From Candidatus Rokuibacteriota bacterium (GTDB lineage Bacteria; Methylomirabilota; Methylomirabilia; Rokubacteriales; CSP1-6), in assembly GCA_003221595.1 (NCBI GenBank), contig QHSM01000472.1:1-12072 (forward strand): a DNA stretch of 12,072 bases, given 5' to 3'. Below are positions 1 to 6,546 of this stretch, in pieces. The notes beneath the pieces are model-generated. The model saw only the letters and a program-made list of their open reading frames with translations. It had not been told where the DNA came from and searched no databases. Both the position numbers and the translations under genes were made by a program. Position 1 is the first letter of the stretch. Every line of letters begins with the position of its first letter.

Positions 1-317
1 GGAAGTCGCACTTCGAGGAGATCGTGCCGAAGCTCGAGCCGCGCGGCGACAAGTCGGCGAGCGCCGAGCTGATTCCCGGCAGCGGCATCGTCATCCGCCG
101 CTTCGACGCGGACCGGTCGAACCCCTGGCATCACGCCCCCGGCCGCGCGGCCGTGTTCACGCTCGGCGGCGCCGTCGACATCGAGATCGGTGACGGCACG
201 GTCCGGCGGCTGGGCCCGGGCGACATCCTGATCGCCGAAGACCTCACCGGCCAGGGCCACGTGACCCGCGAAGTCGGCCCCGACCCCCGAGTCTCGATCT
301 TCGTCCCCCTCCGCTGA
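1..317 (+). CDS. Small cupin-domain protein, 3' part only
   Basis: The reading frame enters from the window edge (first full codon at 3, reading KSHFEEIVPKLEPRG) and stops at 315-317, so the 5' end lies outside. A GTG at 24 is in frame, but the residues before it read as protein, so it is probably internal. The visible 104 residues show a small single-domain beta-barrel cupin: a WHHAP segment where the first metal-binding histidines of cupins lie, then strands around VFTLGG and VDIEIGDG, then the second cupin motif GPGDILIAEDLTGQGH. Proteins of this type are usually little more than 100 residues long, so only a short N-terminus is missing. Substrate and reaction cannot be inferred; many such cupins are uncharacterised. 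It converges on the CoA-transferase at 602-1807, with the inverted repeat between them. The fold assignment is fairly firm and the function is unknown. Confidence 0.8.
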   Translation, partial: KSHFEEIVPKLEPRGDKSASAELIPGSGIVIRRFDADRSNPWHHAPGRAAVFTLGGAVDIEIGDGTVRRLGPGDILIAEDLTGQGHVTREVGPDPRVSIFVPLR

Positions 318-407
318 GCGAGTCGGGCCCGCGCAGCGCCGGAGCGCCGAGAGGTCGAGGGCTCAGAAATGGAGACGCTGTTCTGGCTGCTATGCAAAGA
401 CTTCACG

Positions 408-603
408 CGCTCGCGTGGACGGGGCGCCGGGGCGGCGGGGGCGGGGGCGGTCGGGGGCGAAGGGACCCGTTCCCGTCCGGCGCGCGGCGGGTGTTGGGCG
501 CCCGGATGGAGCCCAGCCGAGTGGGGTAGCGTACGCGTGCCGCGTGGTCGTCTCCCCCCCGACCGCCCCCGCCCCCGCCGCCCCGCCGCCAAGCGAGAGC
601 GTT
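408..603. repeat. Long GC-rich inverted repeat between convergent genes
   Basis: Positions 428-457 are the exact reverse complement of 556-585 (30 bp). After one mismatch (427/586) pairing continues through 423-426 with 587-590, giving 34 of 35 pairs. Weaker similarity extends outward: GCGCTCGCGTGG on the left resembles GCTCTCGCTTGG, the complement of the right end. The left arm is G-rich and the right arm C-rich on the + strand, with about 98 nt between. The right end touches the TAA (602-604) of the CoA-transferase. No transposase or obvious target duplication is visible. It could be a MITE or REP-like element, or a structured bidirectional terminator. The loop is long and no T-tract follows, so a classic intrinsic terminator is unlikely. 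The rest of the gap (318-407) shows nothing I recognise. Confidence 0.75.
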
Positions 604-1807
604 AGATGACGCCGCTAGCCTTCCAGCGAACGAGATCCTCGCGCGAGTGACCGAGCAGACCCACGAACACGTCCTCGTTGTGCTCGCCGGGCATGGGAGC
701 GAGCCACCGCACGCGGCCCGGCGTCTCGGAGAGCTTGAGCGGCGTTCCGGTCGTCTTCACGGGTCCGTAGGTCGGATGGTCGAGCTCCACGAACATCTCG
801 CGGGCCTGCACCTGCGGATCGGCGACCATCTCGACGACGTTGTTGACCGGGGCCGCGGGGACGCCGGCCGACGACAGCACGCGAACCACTTCCGCCCGGG
901 AGCGCTGCCCCGTCCATCCCTGGATGATGGCGGCGACCTGGTCCCGGCGGTCGCGCCGCGCCGCCGCGGTGGCGAATGCCGGATCGCGCGTGAGGTCGCT
1001 CCGCCCGATGAGCTCGCAGAATCGGCGCCACACGGCGTCGCTCGCCCCGGCCGCGATGGCCACGTGGCCGTCGGTCGCCGGGTAGATGCCCGAGCTCGAG
1101 CCGCCGAACGAGACGTTGCCGGCCCGCGTGAGAATCTCGCCGCCGACGGTGTAGCGCTCGCCGAGATTGTCGAGCGCGATCAGCAGGCTGTCGAGCAGCG
1201 CCAGATCGATGCGCTGTCCCTTGCCGGTGCGGTGGCGGTAGTGCAGGGCGGACACGATGCTGAAGGCGCAGAGCATCCCGGCGTAGTAGTCCGAGATGGA
1301 CTGACCGGATCGGGTCGGCGGCCCTTCCGGGAAGCCGGTGATGCTCATGTACCCGCTGATCGCCTGCGCCAGCATGTCGTAGCCCCGCTGCGGCGCGTAC
1401 GGCCCGTGCTGGCCGAACGCGGTGATCGAGGCGTAGATGATGTCCGGCTTCACCTGCCGGAGATCCTCGTAGCCGAGTCCCAGGCGGTCCATCGTGCCCA
1501 CGCTGAAGTTCTCGGTGACCACATCCGCGTGGCCGACCAGCTCCTTGAAGAGCTTGATCCCTTCCGGCGTCTTGAGCTCGAGCGTGATGCCGAGCTTGTT
1601 CCGCTCGCGATACTGCGCGGCCGGCACCCGCTCCTCGACGCCCTTGCGCGTGCGCTTGATGCCGAGGGACACGCGCTCGCGGCCCCGCTCCCGCGACTCG
1701 ACCTTGATGACGCGCGCGCCCATGTCGGCGAGCAGCATCGTGCAGAAGGGCATGGCGATGACTTGACCCAGGTCGAGCACGGTGACGTCGTTCAGCGCGA
1801 GATCCAT
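602..1807 (-). CDS. CaiB/BaiF family (class III) CoA-transferase
   Basis: The 401-residue protein has the length and landmarks of family III CoA-transferases, cytoplasmic enzymes that move CoA between carboxylic acids. The N-terminal VLDLGQVIAMPFCTMLLADMG, followed by ARVIKVE, is the typical nucleotide-fold start. VTENFSVGTMDRLGLGY (97-113) and PDIIYASITAFGQHGPY (121-137) are family blocks. SISDYYAGM (170-178) places the catalytic aspartate at D173, where the acyl-CoA anhydride forms in characterised members such as formyl-CoA transferase. GKGQRIDLALLDSLL (195-209) and the C-terminal AGVPAAPVNNVVE (314-326) are also conserved. The ATG is preceded by GAGGA at proper spacing and by a promoter-like pair at 1837-1866. 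It stands alone on the minus strand, with the inverted repeat at its 3' end. The acyl donor and acceptor cannot be told; the crotonases downstream in the window suggest a catabolic acid. Confidence 0.95.
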   Translation of the reverse strand: MDLALNDVTVLDLGQVIAMPFCTMLLADMGARVIKVESRERGRERVSLGIKRTRKGVEERVPAAQYRERNKLGITLELKTPEGIKLFKELVGHADVVTENFSVGTMDRLGLGYEDLRQVKPDIIYASITAFGQHGPYAPQRGYDMLAQAISGYMSITGFPEGPPTRSGQSISDYYAGMLCAFSIVSALHYRHRTGKGQRIDLALLDSLLIALDNLGERYTVGGEILTRAGNVSFGGSSSGIYPATDGHVAIAAGASDAVWRRFCELIGRSDLTRDPAFATAAARRDRRDQVAAIIQGWTGQRSRAEVVRVLSSAGVPAAPVNNVVEMVADPQVQAREMFVELDHPTYGPVKTTGTPLKLSETPGRVRWLAPMPGEHNEDVFVGLLGHSREDLVRWKASGVI

Positions 1808-1836
1808 GTGTCCTCGTGAGGGGCTGGCTGTCGCCG

Positions 1837-1866
1837 ATACTGCGCTGGATCGGCCCGTGCGGTCAA
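1837..1866 (-). promoter_or_regulatory. Putative sigma-70-type promoter of the CoA-transferase
   Basis: On the minus strand TTGACC (1866-1861) is followed by an 18-nt spacer and CAGTAT (1842-1837), ending about 30 nt before the start codon. The same arrangement, with an identical 13-nt block GCGCAGTATCGGC around the -10, precedes the UbiD-family gene (11379-11408). The repetition at two unrelated genes is the main support. The -10 is a poor match to TATAAT. Confidence 0.5.
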
Positions 1867-1898
1867 GGCATGATGATCGCTCCGGGCGGGGCTGGTGA

Positions 1899-1904
1899 TA
1901 GCAT
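1899..1904 (+). promoter_or_regulatory. Possible -10 element (TAGCAT) for the STAS operon
   Basis: TAGCAT lies 43 nt before the proposed STAS start and is identical to the putative -10 of the amidohydrolase gene (11999-12004). No convincing -35 lies 17-18 nt upstream (GATCGC at 1875-1880), so the call is weak. It shares the 140-bp divergent intergenic region with the CoA-transferase promoter. Confidence 0.2.
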
Positions 1905-1947
1905 TGAAGCCTGCGCCGCGTGTCATCTCGGATGCGGGGGAGCCGAC

Positions 1948-2322
1948 ATGGATCTGACGCCGAAGCGATACGCCGACACGGTCGTGCTCGCCACGGCGGG
2001 CCGCATCGATCATTCGACGTCGGAAGGCTTCAAGACGGCGCTGGCTCCGCATCTGGCCCGCTGCACCGCGGGCCAGGACCGAATCCTCATCGATCTGGCC
2101 GGCGTCGAGTACATCAGCAGCGTCGGGCTCCGCGTGCTGATGCTGGCCTCCAAGCAGGCCAAGGCACAGGGCGGCACGATCGGCGTCGCCGCGCTGCAGC
2201 CTGACGTCAAGGAGATCTTCGACATCACGCGCTTCACGATGGTCCTTAACGTGTTCCCGTCGGTCCGCGAGGGCCTCGCCCAGCTCTCGCCGCCGGCCCT
2301 GGCCGCGTTCGATGCCACCTGA
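1948..2322 (+). CDS. STAS-domain anti-sigma factor antagonist (RsbV/SpoIIAA-like)
   Basis: A 124-residue single STAS domain, the usual size for anti-anti-sigma proteins. MDLTPKRYADTVVLATAGRID forms the first strands. The signature VEYISSVGLRVLM (53-65) matches the loop that carries the regulatory serine (FMDSSGLGV in SpoIIAA). S58 aligns with the phosphorylated serine and S57 with the preceding Asp. In known systems a HATPase kinase phosphorylates this serine and a PP2C phosphatase removes the phosphate; both enzyme types are encoded nearby (6547-7074 and 3306-5429). The frame is open back to an ATG at 1816, but the residues before 1948 look like translated intergenic DNA. The chosen ATG has GGGGGAG just upstream and opens directly on the first STAS strand. 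It overlaps the MBL gene by 11 nt and likely starts the three-gene operon. Confidence 0.9.
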   Translation: MDLTPKRYADTVVLATAGRIDHSTSEGFKTALAPHLARCTAGQDRILIDLAGVEYISSVGLRVLMLASKQAKAQGGTIGVAALQPDVKEIFDITRFTMVLNVFPSVREGLAQLSPPALAAFDAT

Positions 2323-3286
2323 CGCGGGCCTGCGCGTCAGATTCTGGGGAACCCGCGGCTCGATCCCCGTGTCCATGACCTCGGCCGAGATCCGGCGCAA
2401 GCTCATCGCGACGCTCGTGCGCGCCGCCGGGCGCGCGCTCGACACGCCGGAGAAGGCGGCGAGCTTTCTCGAGCGCGAGGTCGACTTCGCGGTCTCCCAC
2501 ACGTTCGGCGGCAACTCGTCCTGCGTCCAGATCGTCACGGGCTCGACGGACTATGTCCTGTGCGACCTGGGGTCGGGCGCCCGCGTCTTCGGCAACGACG
2601 TCCTCGCCGCGCGCGGGTCCGGCGATCACACCTTTCACGTGTTCATGTCCCACGTGCACTGGGACCACATCATGGGCTTCCCCTTCTTCCTGCCGATCTA
2701 CACGCCGACGAACCACATCCGGATCTACGGCTGCCATGCCGAGCTGGAGGACGCCTTCCGGCGCCAGCACGCGGCGCCGTTCTTCCCGGTCGATTTCGCC
2801 GGGCTCAGCGCCCGGATCGAGTTCGTGCGGCTCGAGCCCGGGCGCGAGTACGAGGTCGCGGGGCTCTCGGTGAAGGCCAAGCTCCAGCACCACAGCGGCG
2901 ACTCCTACGGCTATCGATTTCAGCGGGCCGGCCGCGTCGTCGTCTACTCCACGGACGCGGAGCACAAGCAGGACGACCTCGCGGAGGTCCAGGGCTTCGT
3001 GGAGTTCTTCCGCGACGCGGATCTGGTGATCTTCGACTCGCAGTACTCGCTCGCCGAGGCGACGTCGATCAAGGAGGACTGGGGGCACTCGAGCAACATT
3101 GTCGGCCTGGAGCTGTGTCAGCGGGCTCACGCCAAGCGCCTCTGCCTGTACCATCACGAGCCCCTCTCCGACGACCACAAGATCGCCGCGCTTCTCGCGG
3201 AGACGCGGCGCCTGGAGGAGATCACGCGCGGGGACCGGCGCGTGGAGATCCTGGCGGCGTACGACGGCATGGAGATCGCTCTCTGA
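2312..3286 (+). CDS. MBL-fold metallohydrolase (FWGTRGSIP family)
   Basis: A 324-residue cytoplasmic metallo-beta-lactamase-fold hydrolase of the RNase Z/phosphodiesterase-like branch. The N-terminus LRVRFWGTRGSIPV (7-20) is characteristic. FGGNSSCVQI (65-74) and LCDLGSGAR (83-91) lead to the metal motif SHVHWDH (113-119: H114, H116, D118, H119). Further likely ligands are H193 or H194 in LQHHSGDSYGYR, D215 in STDAEH and H281/H282 in YHHEP. A 40-residue insertion (about 22-62) after the RGSIP strand is typical of this family, whose substrate is not established; cyclic nucleotides or other phosphodiesters are guesses. The ATG lies inside the STAS gene (11-nt overlap) with a weak Shine-Dalgarno, so translational coupling is likely. 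Encoded between the STAS and phosphatase genes, it may be the output or an accessory of the partner-switching circuit. Confidence 0.88.
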   Translation: MPPDAGLRVRFWGTRGSIPVSMTSAEIRRKLIATLVRAAGRALDTPEKAASFLEREVDFAVSHTFGGNSSCVQIVTGSTDYVLCDLGSGARVFGNDVLAARGSGDHTFHVFMSHVHWDHIMGFPFFLPIYTPTNHIRIYGCHAELEDAFRRQHAAPFFPVDFAGLSARIEFVRLEPGREYEVAGLSVKAKLQHHSGDSYGYRFQRAGRVVVYSTDAEHKQDDLAEVQGFVEFFRDADLVIFDSQYSLAEATSIKEDWGHSSNIVGLELCQRAHAKRLCLYHHEPLSDDHKIAALLAETRRLEEITRGDRRVEILAAYDGMEIAL

Positions 3287-3305
3287 AGCCCGCGTTCTGA
3301 CCGGG

Positions 3306-5429
3306 ATGCACTGGTCGGAGCAGGTGTGGGTCCGGGCTCTGCGCGGCCGTCGCGGTCAGCCCCTCGGCTTGCTGCTGCTGGTGACCTTCCTCGGTGTCGG
3401 GCTCGCCCCCGACGTGCTCGGGCTCGCGGCGCTTCGCCTGGCGGGCTTCGACGCCTATCAACGATGGGCGCCGCGGGCTCGCCGCTCGGCACCCGCCGTC
3501 ATCGTCGCGATCGACGAGGAGAGCCTGCGTCTGCACGGACAGTGGCCGTGGCCGCGGACCTGGCTCGCCCGGCTCGTGGGCCTGCTGGCCGAGGCGCACC
3601 CGGCGGCGATCGGGATCGATCTGGTGATGCCCGAAGCCGACCGGCTCTCCCCCGGACGCGTGCCGGAGTTCGTCCCGGGCATGGGCCCCAGCCTGGTCCG
3701 CGAGCTCGCGAAGCTGCCCAGCAACGACGCGGTCCTGGCCCAGGCCCTCAGCGGACGACCGGTCGTGCTGGGCGTCGCCGGCCTCGAGCGCGATCCGGGC
3801 CGGCCGGCCCAGCCGCTTCGCCAGGCACCCCTGCGCACCATCGGCGGAGATCCCAGGCGCTTCGTGCCGCGCTACGAAGCGACCCTGCGCAGCGTCGAGG
3901 AGATCGATCGGGTCGCGAAGGGCCACGGCCTCCTGAACTTCGAGGCCGAGCGCGGCGTGGTCCGTCGCATGCCGCTCGTGGCCGCCGCGGGCGACGCCGT
4001 GCTCCCGTCGTTCGGAGTCGAGATCCTTCGCGTCGCCACCGGGGCGCCGCTGCTCACCGTGCGGGTCGGCGCCTCCGGGGTCGAGGGCGTGGGCATCAGC
4101 GGCCTCCTCGTTCCCACCGAGCCGGACGGGAGCGTGCGGCTCCGGTTCTCGCGAACCGATCCCTCGCGCTTCGTCTCGGCCGCCGACGTTCTCGCCGGCA
4201 CCGCCGACCTCCATGTGTTCGAGCGCAAGCTGGTCCTGATCGGCGTCACCGCGCTCGGCCTGTCCGACTACCAGGCGACGCCGGTGACCGAGCGGATGTC
4301 GGGCGTGGAGATCCACGCCCAGCTGCTCGAATCGATCTTCGACGGCGATCTCCTGTCCCGTCCCCGCGCCGCGGCGTGGGCGGAGGCCGCCGTGCTGCTC
4401 CTGGCCGGGCTCGGACTCGTGCTGGTGGTGCCGCGACTGGCGGTCCGGGCCTCGGTGGCGGCGTTCGCGCTCCTGGTCGGCCTAATGGGGGCCGGCGGCT
4501 TCCTCGCCTATCTCCACCGCGGGGTCCTGTTCGACGCCGCGCTCCCGTCGCTCGCGCTCGGCGCGCTCTTCACGGCGATGCTGGTCGTCACGCTGGCCGA
4601 GGCCGAGAGCCAGCGACAGATCCTGCGCCGCTCGATCGAGCAGCAGCGCGAGCAGGCGGCCCGGGTCGCCGGCGAGCTGGAGGCGGCCCGCCGCATTCAG
4701 ATGAGCAGCCTGCCGCAGCCCACCGCGGTGTTTCCGAACGAAACGCGGCTCGACCTCTATGCGTTTCTCGAGCCGGCCCGCGAGGTGGGCGGCGATCTCT
4801 ACGATTTCTTCGCACTCGATCGCGACCGCGTCTTCTTCCTGATCGGCGACGTCTCCGGCAAGGGAGTGCCGGGCAGCCTCTTCATGGCCGTCAGCAAGGC
4901 GCTCTACAAGAGCGCGGCCCTGCGCCAGGCGCGTCAGGTCGAGACGGTGATGCGCGAGGCCAACGCCGAGATCTCGCGCGATAACGCCGCGGGTCTCTTC
5001 GTCACCGTGCTGGCCGGGATCCTCGACACGCGCACCGGCCTCCTCGAATACTGCAACGCCGGCCACGAGCCGCCGTACCTGTTGCCGAGCGGCGAGCGGC
5101 CCATCCTGCGCCTCGCGGACGGCGGCGGGCCGCCGCTCTGCGCGGTCGATTGCTTTCCCTACACGGCGAGCTCGCGGCATCTGGAGCCCGGCGACACGCT
5201 CTGCCTCGTGACGGACGGGGTGACCGAGGCGGCGGGCGCCGGCGGCGAGCTCTACGGACGAGAGCGGCTCGAGGTCCTGCTGGCGAAAACGGGCCCGGGG
5301 ACGAGCGCCGCCGACGTCGGGGACGCCATCCGTCAGGAGGTCGGCCGGTTCACCGAGGGCGTGGAGCCCTCCGACGACCTGGCGATTCTCGTGGTGCGCT
5401 GGAAGGGGCCGAGCCCCGGCGAAGGATGA
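3306..5429 (+). CDS. CHASE2-sensor PP2C (SpoIIE/RsbU-type) serine phosphatase
   Basis: A 707-residue membrane phosphatase. A transmembrane helix near 19-35 leads into an extracytoplasmic CHASE2 domain (about 45-350) with hallmark blocks FDAYQRW, VAIDEESLRLHGQWPWPR, GLLNFEAERGVVRRMPLV, LVLIGVTALGLSDYQATP and GVEIHAQLLESI. Three hydrophobic helices follow (about 359-377, 382-402, 409-430). Next comes a short helical linker (430-465), then a cytoplasmic SpoIIE/PP2C domain. Metal-binding acids are present: D497 and D500 in EVGGDLYDFF, D515 in GDVSGKG, D637 in VTDGVTEA, D690/D691 in SDDLAILVV. The catalytic domain looks intact. Such enzymes dephosphorylate STAS proteins, and the one at 1948-2322 is the obvious candidate. 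The ATG at 3306, 19 nt after the MBL stop, begins the plausible N-terminus; longer in-frame sequence overlaps the MBL gene and is not protein-like. The stop lies 9 nt from the convergent OmpA-like gene. The CHASE2 ligand is unknown. Confidence 0.93.
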   Translation: MHWSEQVWVRALRGRRGQPLGLLLLVTFLGVGLAPDVLGLAALRLAGFDAYQRWAPRARRSAPAVIVAIDEESLRLHGQWPWPRTWLARLVGLLAEAHPAAIGIDLVMPEADRLSPGRVPEFVPGMGPSLVRELAKLPSNDAVLAQALSGRPVVLGVAGLERDPGRPAQPLRQAPLRTIGGDPRRFVPRYEATLRSVEEIDRVAKGHGLLNFEAERGVVRRMPLVAAAGDAVLPSFGVEILRVATGAPLLTVRVGASGVEGVGISGLLVPTEPDGSVRLRFSRTDPSRFVSAADVLAGTADLHVFERKLVLIGVTALGLSDYQATPVTERMSGVEIHAQLLESIFDGDLLSRPRAAAWAEAAVLLLAGLGLVLVVPRLAVRASVAAFALLVGLMGAGGFLAYLHRGVLFDAALPSLALGALFTAMLVVTLAEAESQRQILRRSIEQQREQAARVAGELEAARRIQMSSLPQPTAVFPNETRLDLYAFLEPAREVGGDLYDFFALDRDRVFFLIGDVSGKGVPGSLFMAVSKALYKSAALRQARQVETVMREANAEISRDNAAGLFVTVLAGILDTRTGLLEYCNAGHEPPYLLPSGERPILRLADGGGPPLCAVDCFPYTASSRHLEPGDTLCLVTDGVTEAAGAGGELYGRERLEVLLAKTGPGTSAADVGDAIRQEVGRFTEGVEPSDDLAILVVRWKGPSPGEG

Positions 5430-5438
5430 GGGGCGCGG

Positions 5439-6053
5439 CTAGCGGACGCTGATCTCGACGCGACGGTTGCGCGCCTCCGCCACCTTTTCGGCGGTCCGCA
5501 CCTCCGGCTCGCGCGCGCCGCGACCGGCCACCGAGATCCGGCCCTTGGGGATCCCGAGCTTCACGAGCTCGTCGCGCACGCGCTCGGCGCGCCGGAGCGA
5601 CAGCGCGTCGTTGTACGGGACCGATCCGACGCGATCGGTATGGCCGATGACGACGATCTCGGGCGCCGGCCGGCGGGCGATCTCGGCGAAGAGCTGGGTG
5701 ACGACCTGCTTGGACTCCGGCGTGAACTCGTCGGTGTCGGCGAGGAAGTAGAGATAGAAGGACACCGGCCGCCCCGGCTGGGCCTCGAGCGCCGGCCCGA
5801 AGGTTTGCCGTACTTCCGTCTCCGAGGTCTTCTGGCCGGAGACGCTGCCGGGTCGCGACACGCGCGCCGCGGCGTAGGGCTGATCGAGGGTGCGCGTCTC
5901 GTCGCCGCTGGTGACCGTGAGCGCGCCCGGGGTCGGGCCCTTGCCCGGGAGGAGCACGTACAGGTCGTTCCGCGTGGCGCAGCCGGTCAGGGCCAGCAGT
6001 ACCAGCGGCGCGAGACTGACGAGATTGCGCCGGAGCTCGGCCAGGGCGGTCAG
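5439..6053 (-). CDS. OmpA-like lipoprotein (probable CTG start)
   Basis: The C-terminal half is a clear OmpA/MotB-type peptidoglycan-binding domain: FYLYFLADTDEFTPES, VVIGHTDRVGS, YNDALSLRRAERVRDEL, and ARNRRVEISVR at the end. The nearest standard start is GTG at 5957, which gives 172 residues without any export signal. Reading further upstream in the same frame gives a basic segment (ELRRN), a hydrophobic run and a lipobox LTGC, with the cysteine at residue 25 if translation starts at the CTG at 6053. That CTG overlaps the FecR-gene stop as CTGA, favouring coupled translation. No ATG, GTG or TTG lies between. I therefore annotate 204 residues, a periplasm-facing lipoprotein anchored in a membrane and holding peptidoglycan. 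Its partner is probably the FecR protein encoded just before it. The domain call is firm; the exact start is inferred. Confidence 0.85.
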   Translation of the reverse strand: MTALAELRRNLVSLAPLVLLALTGCATRNDLYVLLPGKGPTPGALTVTSGDETRTLDQPYAAARVSRPGSVSGQKTSETEVRQTFGPALEAQPGRPVSFYLYFLADTDEFTPESKQVVTQLFAEIARRPAPEIVVIGHTDRVGSVPYNDALSLRRAERVRDELVKLGIPKGRISVAGRGAREPEVRTAEKVAEARNRRVEISVR

Positions 6054-6505
6054 TCTTTCACGGAGCCGGTGCGAACGAGAAACTCGGTTCCCCGCACGCC
6101 GAGGATCGCCGCCGGCGTCCGCACCTTCATCGCCTCCGGCGATTGCTTGGCGAGCTTGCCGGAAACGACCGCCAGCGTGCCCTGCTTGAGCGAGCTCTCG
6201 AAGGCCCCCTGGTGAGTCGTCGAGTCGAAGACGAAGCGGTCGATCGAGAGCACGCTGTCCGGGCCCACCGAGAGCAGGCTGTTGTCGCGGAAGGTGATAC
6301 CCACCGAGCCGTCGGCGCCCGTGATCACGAGGTCGCCCTGCTGGACCACGCTGCCGACCGGCGCCGGCGTGCGCTGCCCGGAGCGCTCGATCTGCACCGC
6401 GCCCTTCGAGACCTTGATCTGCCCCGCATTCTCGGCGGCGCCGGCCTGCAGCACGCCGATCGTCAGCGCCAGCGGCAGCGCCAGGAAAATCATTGGGAAT
6501 TTCAT
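6050..6505 (-). CDS. FecR-domain exported protein
   Basis: A 151-residue protein with a signal peptide (MKFPMIFLALPLALTIGVLQAGAA, likely cleaved near 24) and then a FecR domain: GQIKVSKGAVQIERSGQ, VGSVVQQGDLVITGADGSVGITF, and the C-terminal RTPAAILGVRGTEFLV (129-144), the most diagnostic FecR block. It has no transmembrane anchor beyond the signal and no sigma-regulator N-terminus, so it is a free periplasmic FecR-domain protein rather than an anti-sigma factor of the FecI system. The ATG at 6505 has GAGGAG upstream; an in-frame ATG at 6559 would add 18 residues before the signal and is rejected. It is co-transcribed with, and overlaps, the OmpA-like lipoprotein gene. From general knowledge, stand-alone FecR-domain proteins are often encoded beside CHASE2 proteins, as here. 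Confidence 0.9.
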   Translation of the reverse strand: MKFPMIFLALPLALTIGVLQAGAAENAGQIKVSKGAVQIERSGQRTPAPVGSVVQQGDLVITGADGSVGITFRDNSLLSVGPDSVLSIDRFVFDSTTHQGAFESSLKQGTLAVVSGKLAKQSPEAMKVRTPAAILGVRGTEFLVRTGSVKD

Positions 6506-6546
6506 CGCTTTCTCCTCGACATCGCGCGCGTCGGTCGCTTTCCGGA

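Noticed and set aside
131..592. Minus-strand open frame of 153 codons across the cupin end and the inverted repeat
   Set aside because: Pro/Arg/Ala-rich low-complexity translation produced by GC-rich DNA and the repeat; no domain, no ribosome site, overlaps the cupin gene.
369..609. Two short plus-strand open frames in the intergenic repeat
   Set aside because: They translate the G-rich and C-rich arms of the inverted repeat into Gly/Arg/Pro runs; no family resemblance.
647..1819. Long plus-strand frame antisense to the CoA-transferase
   Set aside because: Shadow frame from codon bias; the opposite strand encodes an unmistakable family III CoA-transferase.
1816..1947. N-terminal extension of the STAS protein from an upstream ATG
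   Set aside because: Residues do not resemble STAS proteins and the segment covers promoter-like DNA; ATG 1948 has a good ribosome site.
5405..5445. Intrinsic terminator between the phosphatase and OmpA-like genes
   Set aside because: GCCCC and GGGGC can pair across the 9-bp gap, but the stem is short, lies largely in coding sequence and has no T-tract on either strand.
6050..6505. FecR-domain protein as an anti-sigma factor of a FecI/FecR/FecA iron system
   Set aside because: It has a cleavable signal peptide and no cytoplasmic regulator domain, and no ECF sigma or TonB receptor gene is in the window.
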